From Verrucomicrobiota bacterium (lineage in GTDB: Bacteria > Verrucomicrobiota > Verrucomicrobiia > Chthoniobacterales > UBA10450): a DNA stretch of 20,165 bases. The stretch covers positions 1-20,165 of the forward strand of contig QHPN01000083.1 of assembly GCA_003219115.1 (NCBI GenBank), written 5' to 3'. Position numbers and translations under genes: made by a program. Position 1 is the stretch's first letter. Each line of letters opens with the position of its first letter. The notes under the pieces are model-generated. The model saw only the letters and a list, made by a program, of their open reading frames with translations, had not been told where the DNA came from and made no database searches. Positions 7,467-15,400 of this stretch are shown one piece after another.

Positions 7467-8741
7467 ATGGCTGAGGAAAAACTTCCACGCGTCGTGGTCG
7501 TCGGTGGTGGTTTTGGCGGGCTCGAGGCTGCAAAGAAATTGGCTTGCGAGAACGTTCACCTCACCGTCATCGATCGAACCAATTATCACCTTTTTCAGCC
7601 TCTCCTTTATCAGGTCGCTACCGCAGCGCTGTCCCCAGCGGACATTGCTGCTCCGATCCGCGCGATTCTGCACAAGTGCAAGAATGTCGAAGTCATTCTG
7701 GCTGAAGTTCAATCGGTCGACGTAAACACGCGGCTCGTTCATGCGGGGGATCTCGACGTCCAATACGACTATTTGATTCTCGCAACCGGGGCCCGGCATT
7801 CCTATTTCGGGCATCCGGAATGGGAGCGTCTCGCGCCGGGCCTGAAAAGCCTGGAAGATGCCGTGGAAATTCGGCGCCGCATTTTGATGGCGTTCGAATA
7901 CGCCGAAAAAATTTCCGACCCCGCAGCGCGTGCTGCGGCAATGACCTTTGTTATCATCGGGGCTGGGCCTACCGGAGTGGAAATGGCGGGAGCGATTGCT
8001 GAGATCGCGCGTCACACTTTAGCGCGCGATTTCCGTCATATCGATCCGTCGAGCGCGCGAGTGGTGTTGATTGAAGGCGAACCGCAGGTGCTGGCGGCGT
8101 TTCCGGAAGACTTGCGCACGAGCGCGATGAAGCAATTGCAGGATCTTGGGGTGGAGATTCGCACCGGAGTGCACGCAACCGATCTCACGGAAGCGGGGCT
8201 GAGGGTGGGCGACGAGTTCATACCGTGTCGGGTGAAAATTTGGGCGGCGGGTAACAATGCCTCCTTTGTTGGAAAGTCACTTGGCGTGCCGGTCGATCGG
8301 GTCGGCCGCGTCCTCGTGCAGGATGATCTAACGATTCCTGGACATCCGGAGGTGCAGGTAATCGGCGATCTGGCCAACCTCACCGGCAAAGACGGGAAAC
8401 CGTTGCCCGGGGTTTCGCCGGTCGCAATGCAACAGGGCCGCCACGCCGCCCGCAATATTCTGAACATGATCGAAGGCCGAAAGCCACAGCGATTCTGGTA
8501 TTTCGACAAGGGCAGTATGGCAACAATCGGTCGCAACAAGGCGGTGGCCGATTTGCACATGCTCCACCTGAGCGGATTGCCGGCCTGGGTCGCCTGGTTG
8601 TTCGTGCACATCCTGTTTCTCGTCGGATTCCGCAACCGGGTTGTCGTTCTTTTCCAATGGGCCTGGGCGTATTTCACATTTAATAAGGGCGCGCGATTGA
8701 TCACCCGAAACTTCCAAGCCGAAACGCGGCCACCGGCGTGA
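7467..8741 (+). CDS. ndh: Type II NADH:quinone oxidoreductase (NDH-2)
   Basis: 424 residues, normal for NDH-2. The first Rossmann fold starts VVVVGGGFGG (residues 9-18, FAD), followed by the conserved VIDRTNYHLFQPLLYQVA (34-51). LILATGA (103-109) closes the FAD fold. The second GxGxxG, IIGAGPTGVE (163-172), binds NADH. IGDLA at 299-303 contacts the flavin, and SPVAMQQGRHAA (317-328) is the quinone-site stretch. The C-terminus has a hydrophobic/amphipathic part (LPAWVAWLFVHILFLVGF, 371-388) that attaches the enzyme peripherally to the inner face of the membrane. It passes electrons from NADH to quinone without pumping protons. It is monocistronic, separated from panE by a repeat element. No Shine-Dalgarno site is seen before the ATG. 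Confidence 0.96.
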   Translation: MAEEKLPRVVVVGGGFGGLEAAKKLACENVHLTVIDRTNYHLFQPLLYQVATAALSPADIAAPIRAILHKCKNVEVILAEVQSVDVNTRLVHAGDLDVQYDYLILATGARHSYFGHPEWERLAPGLKSLEDAVEIRRRILMAFEYAEKISDPAARAAAMTFVIIGAGPTGVEMAGAIAEIARHTLARDFRHIDPSSARVVLIEGEPQVLAAFPEDLRTSAMKQLQDLGVEIRTGVHATDLTEAGLRVGDEFIPCRVKIWAAGNNASFVGKSLGVPVDRVGRVLVQDDLTIPGHPEVQVIGDLANLTGKDGKPLPGVSPVAMQQGRHAARNILNMIEGRKPQRFWYFDKGSMATIGRNKAVADLHMLHLSGLPAWVAWLFVHILFLVGFRNRVVVLFQWAWAYFTFNKGARLITRNFQAETRPPA

Positions 8742-8744
8742 AAT

Positions 8745-8900
8745 AGTTAACGAATTTAGCGACTTGGTGATTTAACGATTTGACTTGGCTGCACGGCTCG
8801 ACGGAGTCTCGCCCTACCAATTCGTTGCTCGCGAGGTCACTGGTAGGGCGACGCTCTGCGGAGCCAAAATCGTTAAATCATTAAATCGTTAAATCAGTAA
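8745..8900. repeat. Composite inverted repeat: GTAGGG-type palindrome flanked by 8-bp periodic TTTAACGA arrays
   Basis: A perfect 14-bp inverted repeat, TGATTTAACGATTT at 8768-8781 and its complement at 8867-8880, encloses a second perfect 10-bp repeat, CGCCCTACCA (8810-8819) and TGGTAGGGCG (8841-8850), plus imperfect GGCT/AGCC and CGGAG pairing between them. The outer arms have an 8-base period: on the right AATCGTTA, AATCATTA, AATCGTTA, AATCAGTA follow one another up to the panE ATG; on the left TTTAGCGA, (CTTGGTGA), TTTAACGA recur. It resembles a REP/MITE-type intergenic element. It has no coding capacity and sits in the leader of panE. Confidence 0.8.
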
Positions 8901-9830
8901 ATGGAGGCCGCGCATCATCGCATCGCGATCGTCGGGACTGGCGCGATCGGCAGCTTTTACGGTGGCAGGCTCGCCCTTGGCAGACGCGATGTTCATTTCC
9001 TTGTCCGAAGTGGGTTCGATCAAATTAAACGTTCTGGTATTCGCATCCGCGGGAAGAAGGAAAATTTTCATGTTGCCGGAGCGCAAGTTTACCAGAACTC
9101 GAGCCAGATCGGACCATGTGACTTGGTCCTGGTCGCGCTCAAAGCGACACACAATAATGCATTGCTCGAGTTAATTCCGCCGCTGCTGCATCAGGATACA
9201 ATTTTGCTCACCCTCCAAAATGGATTGGGTAACGAAGAATTTCTCGCTCAACATTTCGGAGCCGAACGGGTGATGGGTGGACTGTGTTTCATTTGTCTCA
9301 ACCGCATTTCTCCCGGCCTGATTGAGCATCTCGATTACGGACATCTCAACCTTGGCGAACTTGCAGGCGTAGCCAAAGCGCGGACGCACAATCTCGCGCG
9401 GGAATTTAGGCAGTGTGGCGTGGAGTGCCGAGTAGTCGACAACCTGATGGAGGAACATTGGCACAAACTGGTTTGGAACATTCCTTTCAATGGCCTGACT
9501 ATCGCAGCGGGGGGAATCACGACCGCAGATATTTTGCGCAACGATTCGCTCCGCTCAGTGGCGATAGCGTTGATGAACGAAGTCATCGTGGGAGCGAAGA
9601 GCTGCGGTTACAATTTGCCGAGGGATGTTGTACTTGAACAAATCAAGCGCACCGAAACGATGGGAGCATACAAACCATCGACACTTCTCGACTTGGAAGC
9701 TGGACGTGTGCTCGAAGTCGAAGCGATTTGGGGAGAACCGCTGCGCCGCGCTCAGGCAAAGGGGGCGGCGATGCCGCGATTGGAGCAGCTTTATACGCGT
9801 CTGAAGGCTCTGGATGCGCGACGGAAATGA
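8901..9830 (+). CDS. panE: 2-dehydropantoate 2-reductase (ketopantoate reductase)
   Basis: 309 residues, typical of PanE/ApbA. The N-terminal Rossmann motif is IAIVGTGAIGSFYGGRLA (8-25, GxGAIG). QNGLGNEE lies at 106-113. The catalytic set is recognisable with E. coli spacing: K189, N193 and N197 in HWHKLVWNIPFNGLT, S260 in KPST and E274 in LEVEAIWGEP. It reduces ketopantoate to pantoate with NADPH in the coenzyme A pathway. The panB and panC partners are not in the window. The start ATG directly follows the 8-bp repeat array. The 3' end overlaps ybeY by ATGA, so the two are co-translated. Related KPR-fold reductases with other substrates exist, but the intact residue set favours pantoate synthesis. 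Confidence 0.92.
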   Translation: MEAAHHRIAIVGTGAIGSFYGGRLALGRRDVHFLVRSGFDQIKRSGIRIRGKKENFHVAGAQVYQNSSQIGPCDLVLVALKATHNNALLELIPPLLHQDTILLTLQNGLGNEEFLAQHFGAERVMGGLCFICLNRISPGLIEHLDYGHLNLGELAGVAKARTHNLAREFRQCGVECRVVDNLMEEHWHKLVWNIPFNGLTIAAGGITTADILRNDSLRSVAIALMNEVIVGAKSCGYNLPRDVVLEQIKRTETMGAYKPSTLLDLEAGRVLEVEAIWGEPLRRAQAKGAAMPRLEQLYTRLKALDARRK

Positions 9831-10273
9831 AATTACCTTCGCCGCCAGCGATAACGATCCGAAATGTTCAGCGCAGCGTTTTGGTTTCGACACGCAAGTT
9901 GCAACGCTTCGCTGGAATTGCTTGCAAACTTGTATGGCAAGCCAGGCATGCAAAATCCGAGATCGCGTCTCTAAACCAGATCTACGTCCTGATTGTGAGC
10001 GATCGGCGAATGGCCGCGCTGCATAAAGAATTCTGCAGCGTTCCGGGTGCTACCGATGTCCTCACATTTCAGCACGGTGAAATCGTAATCAGCGCGGATA
10101 CGGCCGCGACGCAAGCGCGAGTGTTTCACACCAGCGTCACCGCTGAGATTCAATTATATGTGCTACATGGTTTGCTCCATCTGGCAGGGTTCGATGACGC
10201 GACGCCATCCAAGGGCAGGCAGATGCATCAATTGCAAAAGAAATTGATGACGACCATTCTCCGGAGCAGCTGA
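9827..10273 (+). CDS. ybeY: Endoribonuclease YbeY (rRNA maturation factor), His-to-Asp metal-site variant
   Basis: 148 residues from the ATG at 9827, which overlaps the panE stop in ATGA. The frame is open farther upstream, but that part lies inside panE and has no family similarity. Visible family features: LIVSDRRMAALHKEF (55-69), GATDVLTFQHGEIVIS (74-89) and the metal-binding stretch HGLLHLAGFDD (114-124). In most YbeY proteins this motif is HGxLHLxGYDH with three His ligands; here the third is Asp (D124), as also seen in Bacteroidetes-type YbeY. The enzyme acts in 16S rRNA 3' end maturation and ribosome quality control. Confidence 0.9.
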   Translation: MKLPSPPAITIRNVQRSVLVSTRKLQRFAGIACKLVWQARHAKSEIASLNQIYVLIVSDRRMAALHKEFCSVPGATDVLTFQHGEIVISADTAATQARVFHTSVTAEIQLYVLHGLLHLAGFDDATPSKGRQMHQLQKKLMTTILRSS

Positions 10274-10466
10274 TAGTCGTGCAAGCAGGGAGCAAGTTGT
10301 CTGCAAGGTGGAAGGCACCTCAGTGCGCCGCCTGATGGCTAATCCATAGTCCGGTTTGAAGGAAAAAGGCTGCGTGTTAACCTTTTTCATGAATCGGCTC
10401 CGGCGGAATAGAGCGGCACAATGCGCAGTCTTGTCCGTCGTCGATGTCCCGTGCGGCGCTCTGGAG
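10274..10466. other. Gap between ybeY and clpS holding a repeat remnant and an A/T-tract hairpin
   Basis: At 10306-10330 there is a small palindromic unit, AGGTG-GAAGG-CACCT, followed by CAGTGCGCC. It shares the ACCTCAGTG core with the unit at 18531 and looks like a decayed member of the window's intergenic repeat family. At 10362-10388 GAAAAAGG pairs perfectly with CCTTTTTC around an 11-base loop. It could end ybeY transcription or mark the clpS leader, but the stem is AT-rich and no separate U-run follows. Confidence 0.4.
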
Positions 10467-10742
10467 ATGCCGGCAATCGAAAAGCAGGAAGCAACCAGCG
10501 AAGAAATCGAAATGCCGTGGAACGTCATCGTTCACAATGATCCGGTCAATTTGATGAGCTATGTGACGATGGTGTTTCAGCGCATTTTTGGTTATCCGAG
10601 AGAAAGAGCGGAAAAGCACATGCTGGAGGTGCACCACAACGGGCGTTCCATTTTGTGGAGCGGGGTGCGTGAGCGCGCCGAGCTCTACGTTCAGCAACTA
10701 CATGGCTATCTCCTTCTCGCGACCATCGAGAAAATCGGCTGA
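10467..10742 (+). CDS. clpS: ATP-dependent Clp protease adaptor ClpS
   Basis: 91 residues from ATG 10467. The frame is open upstream to a TTG at 10356 and an ATG at 10389, but that extension is Arg/Cys-rich and lies outside the usual ClpS length, so I prefer 10467. The core PWNVIVHNDPVNLMSYV (17-33) carries the N-degron pocket residues N24 and D25, with M30 at the gate. H56 in LEVHHNG matches the conserved pocket His. GRSILWSGVRERAELYVQQL and LLATIEK complete the fold. ClpS binds proteins with N-terminal Leu, Phe, Tyr or Trp and hands them to ClpAP/ClpCP. The stop overlaps the next start in TGATG, coupling it to the DUF2017 gene. The LEVHHxGR...RERAE form is the actinobacterial-like ClpS subtype. 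Confidence 0.93.
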   Translation: MPAIEKQEATSEEIEMPWNVIVHNDPVNLMSYVTMVFQRIFGYPRERAEKHMLEVHHNGRSILWSGVRERAELYVQQLHGYLLLATIEKIG

Positions 10743-11239
10743 TGGAAATTTGCCGACAGAACGAGGCCCTCGAGATTCGCGAGCTCGATCCGTTTTTGGC
10801 AGAATTACTCCGGCAAATTCCGGAAAGCGCGCAGCCCAAAGATTCGCCGGCGGCAGAAGAACGTCTCTTCAGTCCGCCGGCAGCGCCGGAAGAAAAAGTT
10901 TTGTGTGCGGAGTGGAAGCTTTACGTTGTTCCCGAACTGCGCCGCCTTTTCCAATCCGCTACCGAAACGGTTCGAGAGGATCTCCAACAGTTGCGATGCA
11001 CCGATAAGCCATTCGCGAACTGTACTCTGCGCATTCCAATGGCGCATGCCGACGCCTGGTTGAGCGCGCTGAATCAAGCGCGGCTAGCAATTGCCGCGAC
11101 CTACCAATTCAGTGACCACGAATTGTGCGACCATTATCGCTCGCCATTGGGCAGTCGCCGTGACCTGAGTCTCTTTCAGGTAAACTTCTACGGCTTTCTC
11201 CAGGAGTTTATCTTGCGCGAGATGGAAGGGAACGATTGA
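10742..11239 (+). CDS. DUF2017 family protein, ClpS partner
   Basis: 165 residues, with a mostly helical, charged sequence. The second half contains DAWLSALNQARLAIAATYQF, which matches the hallmark of DUF2017 (WLxALNxxRLxLG). The first half has LRRLFQSATETVREDL. In Actinobacteria a DUF2017 gene commonly follows clpS, and the same order with a one-base overlap (TGATG at 10740-10744) occurs here, which supports both the assignment and a role linked to ClpS or Clp proteolysis. No enzyme motifs or membrane segment are visible. The molecular function is not known to me. Confidence 0.75.
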   Translation: MEICRQNEALEIRELDPFLAELLRQIPESAQPKDSPAAEERLFSPPAAPEEKVLCAEWKLYVVPELRRLFQSATETVREDLQQLRCTDKPFANCTLRIPMAHADAWLSALNQARLAIAATYQFSDHELCDHYRSPLGSRRDLSLFQVNFYGFLQEFILREMEGND

Positions 11240-11452
11240 AGCTGCGACCTCGAACGGCGAAGGCGAACGGGAGCGCTGCATCTCGAAGCATGGGTGGGTC
11301 GGCTGCTGCGTCGGGCGATGCCAAATAACAAAATTGCGGCAGCTTCGCCGCACTTACCTTAATATCGAGGTCCGAGCCGGACCTGCGATAGGGATTCTCC
11401 ATTCACCGGCTGCGTCCTGAAGGCAGTACGCTGCGGATTCTCAGAACGGGTG
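11240..11452. repeat. Convergent intergenic region with perfect GC-rich palindrome
   Basis: The 213-bp gap between the convergent DUF2017 and anti-sigma genes contains AGGTCCG-AGC-CGGACCT at 11368-11384, a perfect 7-bp stem. Its core (GTCCGGCTCGGAC on the minus strand) is identical to the first inner hairpin of the element at 15792-15804. A weaker hairpin, GCGGCA/TGCCGC-like, lies near 11336-11351. There is no U-run, so a role as rho-independent terminator is doubtful. The open frame 11208-11402 on the minus strand looks non-coding. Confidence 0.5.
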
Positions 11453-11689
11453 TCAGCGCGTCTGCCGGTTCTTTACCATTTCCATCAAGCGCGTTTTGAT
11501 CTGATCGGACGCCTTCGCTGGCTTTAGACTCAGGGCGAAGGCTTCACTCAACGAATAGCATTCGGCGATGAACGCTTCGGCTTTCTGGCCGAACTGGCGG
11601 CGCGCTTGCTCGAACTCCGCCATTTCGTCCGCCTCCAATGCGCCGATAACAAAGAGCCGGGTCCGGTTCTGAAAATCCTTAAAGCTCAT
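11453..11689 (-). CDS. Minimal anti-sigma factor-like protein (N-terminal sigma-binding part only)
   Basis: 78 residues. FVIGALEADEMAEFEQ followed by a second helix pair and AKASDQIKTRLMEMV matches the N-terminal anti-sigma domain of RskA-type proteins (ALGALxxxExxxFE ... LxxRVL). There is no HxxxCxxC zinc motif, and the usual membrane helix and extracytoplasmic domain are missing. The start overlaps the end of the sigma gene by 11 bases and has a strong Shine-Dalgarno site at 11697-11702. The sequence after the stop shows no continuation in another frame, so it seems to be a genuinely short cytoplasmic protein. Likely role: binding and restraining the co-encoded sigma factor. This is inference from position and partial similarity. 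Confidence 0.65.
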   Translation of the reverse strand: MSFKDFQNRTRLFVIGALEADEMAEFEQARRQFGQKAEAFIAECYSLSEAFALSLKPAKASDQIKTRLMEMVKNRQTR

Positions 11690-12332
11690 CGCGTAGCTCC
11701 TTCAGACCGTCATAAATTTTTTTCAGGCCCAGTTCCAGGCGAGTCTTGACGGTTCCCAGAGGTGTATTCGTATTTGCGGCGATTTCGCGCTGACTCATAC
11801 CGCGAAAAAATGCCAGCTCGATGGCTTGTTGCTGCGGCGGGGGAAGCATTCCGATCACCCGGCGTATCAAAACGCGCCGGTCGCCGTCGAGAATTTCTTC
11901 TTCAGTGGAATTGTGCACCCAGGCGTCGGGTTGCTGTTCAGTCTCCTGTTGTAAACGCTCCTCTGCACGCAAGTAAGCTTGCTTTTTACGCAACCCGTCG
12001 ATCGCTCGCCGTCGTGCCAGCGTGACCATCCATCCAAGCGGTTTGCCCTTGGCCGCTGAGAAATTTTTCGCCTGATTCCAAATTTCCATAAAAATTTCTT
12101 GCAGCAAGTCGTCTGCCTCGGCCTCGTTATGAATGACCCTTAAGACCAACGCCTTCAGTATCCCATTGTAGCGATCATAGAGTTGGGACAACGCTTCAGG
12201 ATCCTCCCGCTGAATGCCTTGCATCAATTCCAAGTCAGTGGGCGATCCTGGCTTCGGCTCGGCCGGCCGCAGAGCATGCGATTTCTCGGTTTCGCTCTCG
12301 TTCTCTGGAGTTGGTGACCTTCGCGTTTTCAA
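11679..12332 (-). CDS. RNA polymerase sigma factor, ECF subfamily
   Basis: 217 residues. After a polar 30-residue N-terminus comes region 2 (about 48-118: LYDRYNGILKALVLRVIHNE, DDLLQEIFMEIWNQA, GWMVTLARRRAIDGLRK). A Glu/Gln-rich linker (120-150) follows, then region 4 (about 155-210: LPPPQQQAIELAFFRGMSQ, REIAANTNTPLGTVKTRLE, with the helix-turn-helix). Region 3 is absent, as expected for ECF sigma factors; the type resembles SigK/ECF19-like factors. It is co-transcribed with the short anti-sigma gene and diverges from the trehalose synthase gene, so that gene is an obvious candidate target. The shared 160-bp upstream region would hold its autoregulated promoter. Confidence 0.93.
   Translation of the reverse strand: MKTRRSPTPENESETEKSHALRPAEPKPGSPTDLELMQGIQREDPEALSQLYDRYNGILKALVLRVIHNEAEADDLLQEIFMEIWNQAKNFSAAKGKPLGWMVTLARRRAIDGLRKKQAYLRAEERLQQETEQQPDAWVHNSTEEEILDGDRRVLIRRVIGMLPPPQQQAIELAFFRGMSQREIAANTNTPLGTVKTRLELGLKKIYDGLKELRDEL
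11697..11702 (-). promoter_or_regulatory. Strong Shine-Dalgarno site of the anti-sigma gene inside the sigma gene
   Basis: AAGGAG on the minus strand lies seven bases before the ATG at 11689 and within the last codons of the sigma gene. It is one of the few good ribosome-binding sites in this window. It fixes the anti-sigma start and suggests efficient independent initiation. Confidence 0.75.
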
Positions 12333-12492
12333 ATGTCGTCGCGCCTAAATAATGTGGAATTGCCTGCCCTTCCGATTCGATGCCAAAGGCCCGTAAGGCC
12401 GCCACTTTCATGTGGAATCAAAAGAGCGTCCAACGGTATCGCCATAACTCGGCATTGCATCGCGCTCGGCCTCGCGCGAAAAGTTTCAGATC
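12333..12492. promoter_or_regulatory. Divergent control region between sigma gene and treS with a direct repeat
   Basis: The nonamer ATGTGGAAT occurs twice on the plus strand, at 12352-12360 and 12410-12418, 58 bases apart. GGAAT is compatible with the -35 class of ECF promoters (GGAAC/T). No equally clear -10 motif follows either copy at 16-17 bases, so this could instead be an operator pair. I could not identify housekeeping hexamers with confidence. Confidence 0.3.
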
Positions 12493-15400
12493 ATGTCTGA
12501 CACGCTTTGGTTCAAGGACGCCATCATTTACGAGCTGCACGTGAAGACGTTTCACGACAGCGACGCGGATGGCGTCGGCGATTTCCGCGGCTTGATCGAG
12601 AAGCTCGATTATCTCCAGGAACTGGGTATCAGCGCGATCTGGCTCCTGCCTTTTTATCCATCGCCGCTCAAAGATGACGGCTACGACATCGCCAATTATC
12701 TCGATGTTAATCCAAACTACGGCACGCTTGATGACTTTCGTGCCTTTCTCACTGCGGCGCACGACCGCGGGCTTCGCGTCATTACCGAGCTCGTTATCAA
12801 CCATACCTCCGATCAAAACCCCTGGTTCCAAAAATCGCGCCGCGCGCCATCGGGTTCGCCCGAGCGCGAGCTTTATGTCTGGAGCGACACCGCGGAAAAA
12901 TACAAAGACGCGCGCATCATCTTCAAAGATTTTGAGACCTCGAACTGGTCGTGGGACCCGATTGCGAAAGCGTATTACTGGCACCGCTTTTATTCGCATC
13001 AGCCGGATTTGAATTTCGACAATCCCGCGGTGCACGAACTGGTGGAGCAGGTCTGCGATTTCTGGCTCAGTCTTGGGGTCGATGGCCTCCGGCTGGATGC
13101 GATTCCTTATCTATATGAGCGGGAAGGTAGCAACTGCGAAAATCTCCCCGAGACGCACATCTATTTGAAAAAACTGCGATCGCATATCGATGCGCATTTT
13201 AGCGATCGCATGCTTTTGGCTGAGGCGAACCAGTGGCCGGAGGATGCGGCCGCGTATTTCGGGAACGGGGACGAGTCCCACATGAATTTTCACTTCCCGC
13301 TCATGCCGCGAATGTTCATGGCGCTGCAAATGGAAGATCGCTTTCCCATTATCGATATCCTCGAACAGACACCACCGATTCCCGACAACTGCCAGTGGGC
13401 AATGTTTCTGCGCAACCACGACGAGCTCACGCTCGAGATGGTGACGGACGAGGAACGCGACTACATGTGGCGCGTTTACGCGAACGACCCAACCGCGCGT
13501 ATTAACCTTGGCATTCGACGGCGGCTGGCACCCTTACTGGCGAACAGCCGCCGCAAAATCGAGCTCCTAAACATTCTCCTTTTTTCACTGCCTGGCACTC
13601 CCGTTTTGTATTACGGCGACGAAATCGGCATGGGCGACAATTTTTATCTCGGCGATCGCAATGGCTGCCGCACACCGATGCAGTGGAGCGCCGATCGGAA
13701 TGCCGGCTTTTCCAAAGCTAATCCGCAGCAGCTTTATCTGCCGATTACGATTGATCCCGAATACCACTACGAAGCGATTAACGTCGAGAATCACCAGAAG
13801 AATCTCTCATCGTTGCTTTGGTGGATGCGACGCGTTATCGCGATGCGCAAGAATTACCGGGCGTTCTCCCGCGGTTCGCTCGAATTTTTGTTCCCGGAAA
13901 ATCCAAAAGTACTCGCCTTCCTGCGACGCTCCGAAGACGAGACAATTCTAGTGGTGGTGAATCTCTCCCGCTTTTCGCAACCAGCAGAACTCGATCTCGC
14001 AAAATTCTCCGGCTGTGTTCCAATGGAAGTTTTTAGCCGCAATCGATTTCCGGCAGTTCGTAAGTCCCGTTATCCGCTGACGCTCGGCCCGCACGCGCAC
14101 TACTGGTTTGTTTTGCAATCGCCCTCGGCTGCGAGTCGTGCCCGGAAGCGCGTACGCACCCCAACCATCGCGGCAGCGCCCGCACTTTCCGAACTTCTGT
14201 CCGGTTCGCCGCGGCGTGATCTCGAGCGCACCATTCTTCCGTCCTACCTCACGGGTTGCAGATGGTTCGGCGCAAAGGCGCGCACGATTCGCGAGCTCCG
14301 GATCATCGATGATCCCCTGATCTCGCCGCATCCCGACGGCCCGCGTCACGTTCTAATTGAAGTAAATTATACTGAAGGCGCGGCGGAAATTTACACCCTG
14401 CCCTTGCAGGTCGCGCGCGATGAAAATGCGCAGCGCATTTCGGGTGAAGCTCAGCACGCGGTTATAGCCACGTTCGCCGATAGCAACGCCATTTTGCACG
14501 ACGCGACTTTTGATCCCGACTATCGCGGCGAGATTTATCGCATCATTCGCGAGCAGCGAAGATTGCGAGCGCGACGCGGCGAAATCGTTGGGTCGACGAC
14601 GGCTAAATTCGCAGCGGCGCCGGACATGAGCGGGAATTCCACCGTGATGAGGGGGGAACAAAGTAATTCCTCCATTTTGTTCGGCGACAAATACTTTTTG
14701 AAAATCTTTCGTAAACTGGAGGAGGGGATTAATCCCGACGTCGAGATCACGCGGTTCCTGACGGAACGCGCAAGATTCCCGAACGTTCCGGCGTTTAGCG
14801 GAACCCTGGAATATCGTTCCGGAAAAAACACGGTCGTGCTCGCGCTCATTCAATCTGCGATCGCGAACGAAGGTGACGCGTGGACTTTTACTCTTGACTC
14901 AGTGGGCAGTTATTACGAGCGCGTCCTGTCCCGCAAAGCGGGCCTGGACGGAGCCGGTTCGGCCCAGCTCATACAGGAATTGATTGGTGGGATTTACCCG
15001 GAGAAAGCGCGGCTGCTCGGTCAACGAACTGGAGAGCTGCATCGCGCACTTGCTTCCGAGAGCGACGATCCAGCCTTCGCGCCCGAGGCGTTCAATGCCA
15101 TGGCGCAGCGGAGCGTCGTGCAATCGATGCGGGCTTCCTCGCGCCGCGCCTTCGAATTACTCCGGAAAAAGCTGGATGATTTGCCGGACGCGTTTCGCAC
15201 GGAAGCTGAGGAAGTGCTCGCGGCAGAGAAACAAATTCTGGCGCGGGAGCGGCGTTTGCTCGAGCAACGTTCCGCCGCGCACAAAATTCGTATCCACGGC
15301 GATTTTCATCTCGGGCAGGCGCTTCATACCGGCCGCGATTTTATTTTCCTCGATTTCGAAGGAGAACCGGCGCGTCCGCTCGGCGAACGCAAACTGAAAC

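Noticed and set aside
7395..8015. Minus-strand open frame of 206 codons opposite ndh
   Set aside because: It is antisense to the strongly conserved NDH-2 N-terminus. GC-rich codon third positions create such frames.
8865..8905. Octamer array as a CRISPR array
   Set aside because: The units are only 8 bp with no spacers between them, and there are no cas genes.
10356..10466. Longer ClpS with a 37-residue N-terminal extension
   Set aside because: The TTG start has no ribosome-binding site, the extension is Cys/Arg-rich and unlike ClpS, and it overlaps an A/T-tract hairpin.
11208..11402. Minus-strand open frame after the anti-sigma gene as its missing C-terminal half
   Set aside because: It has no membrane helix, and its sequence is not like anti-sigma sensor domains; it crosses the palindrome at 11368-11384.
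14353..14853. Minus-strand open frames inside the maltokinase half of treS
   Set aside because: Antisense shadows of a gene with intact motifs on the plus strand.
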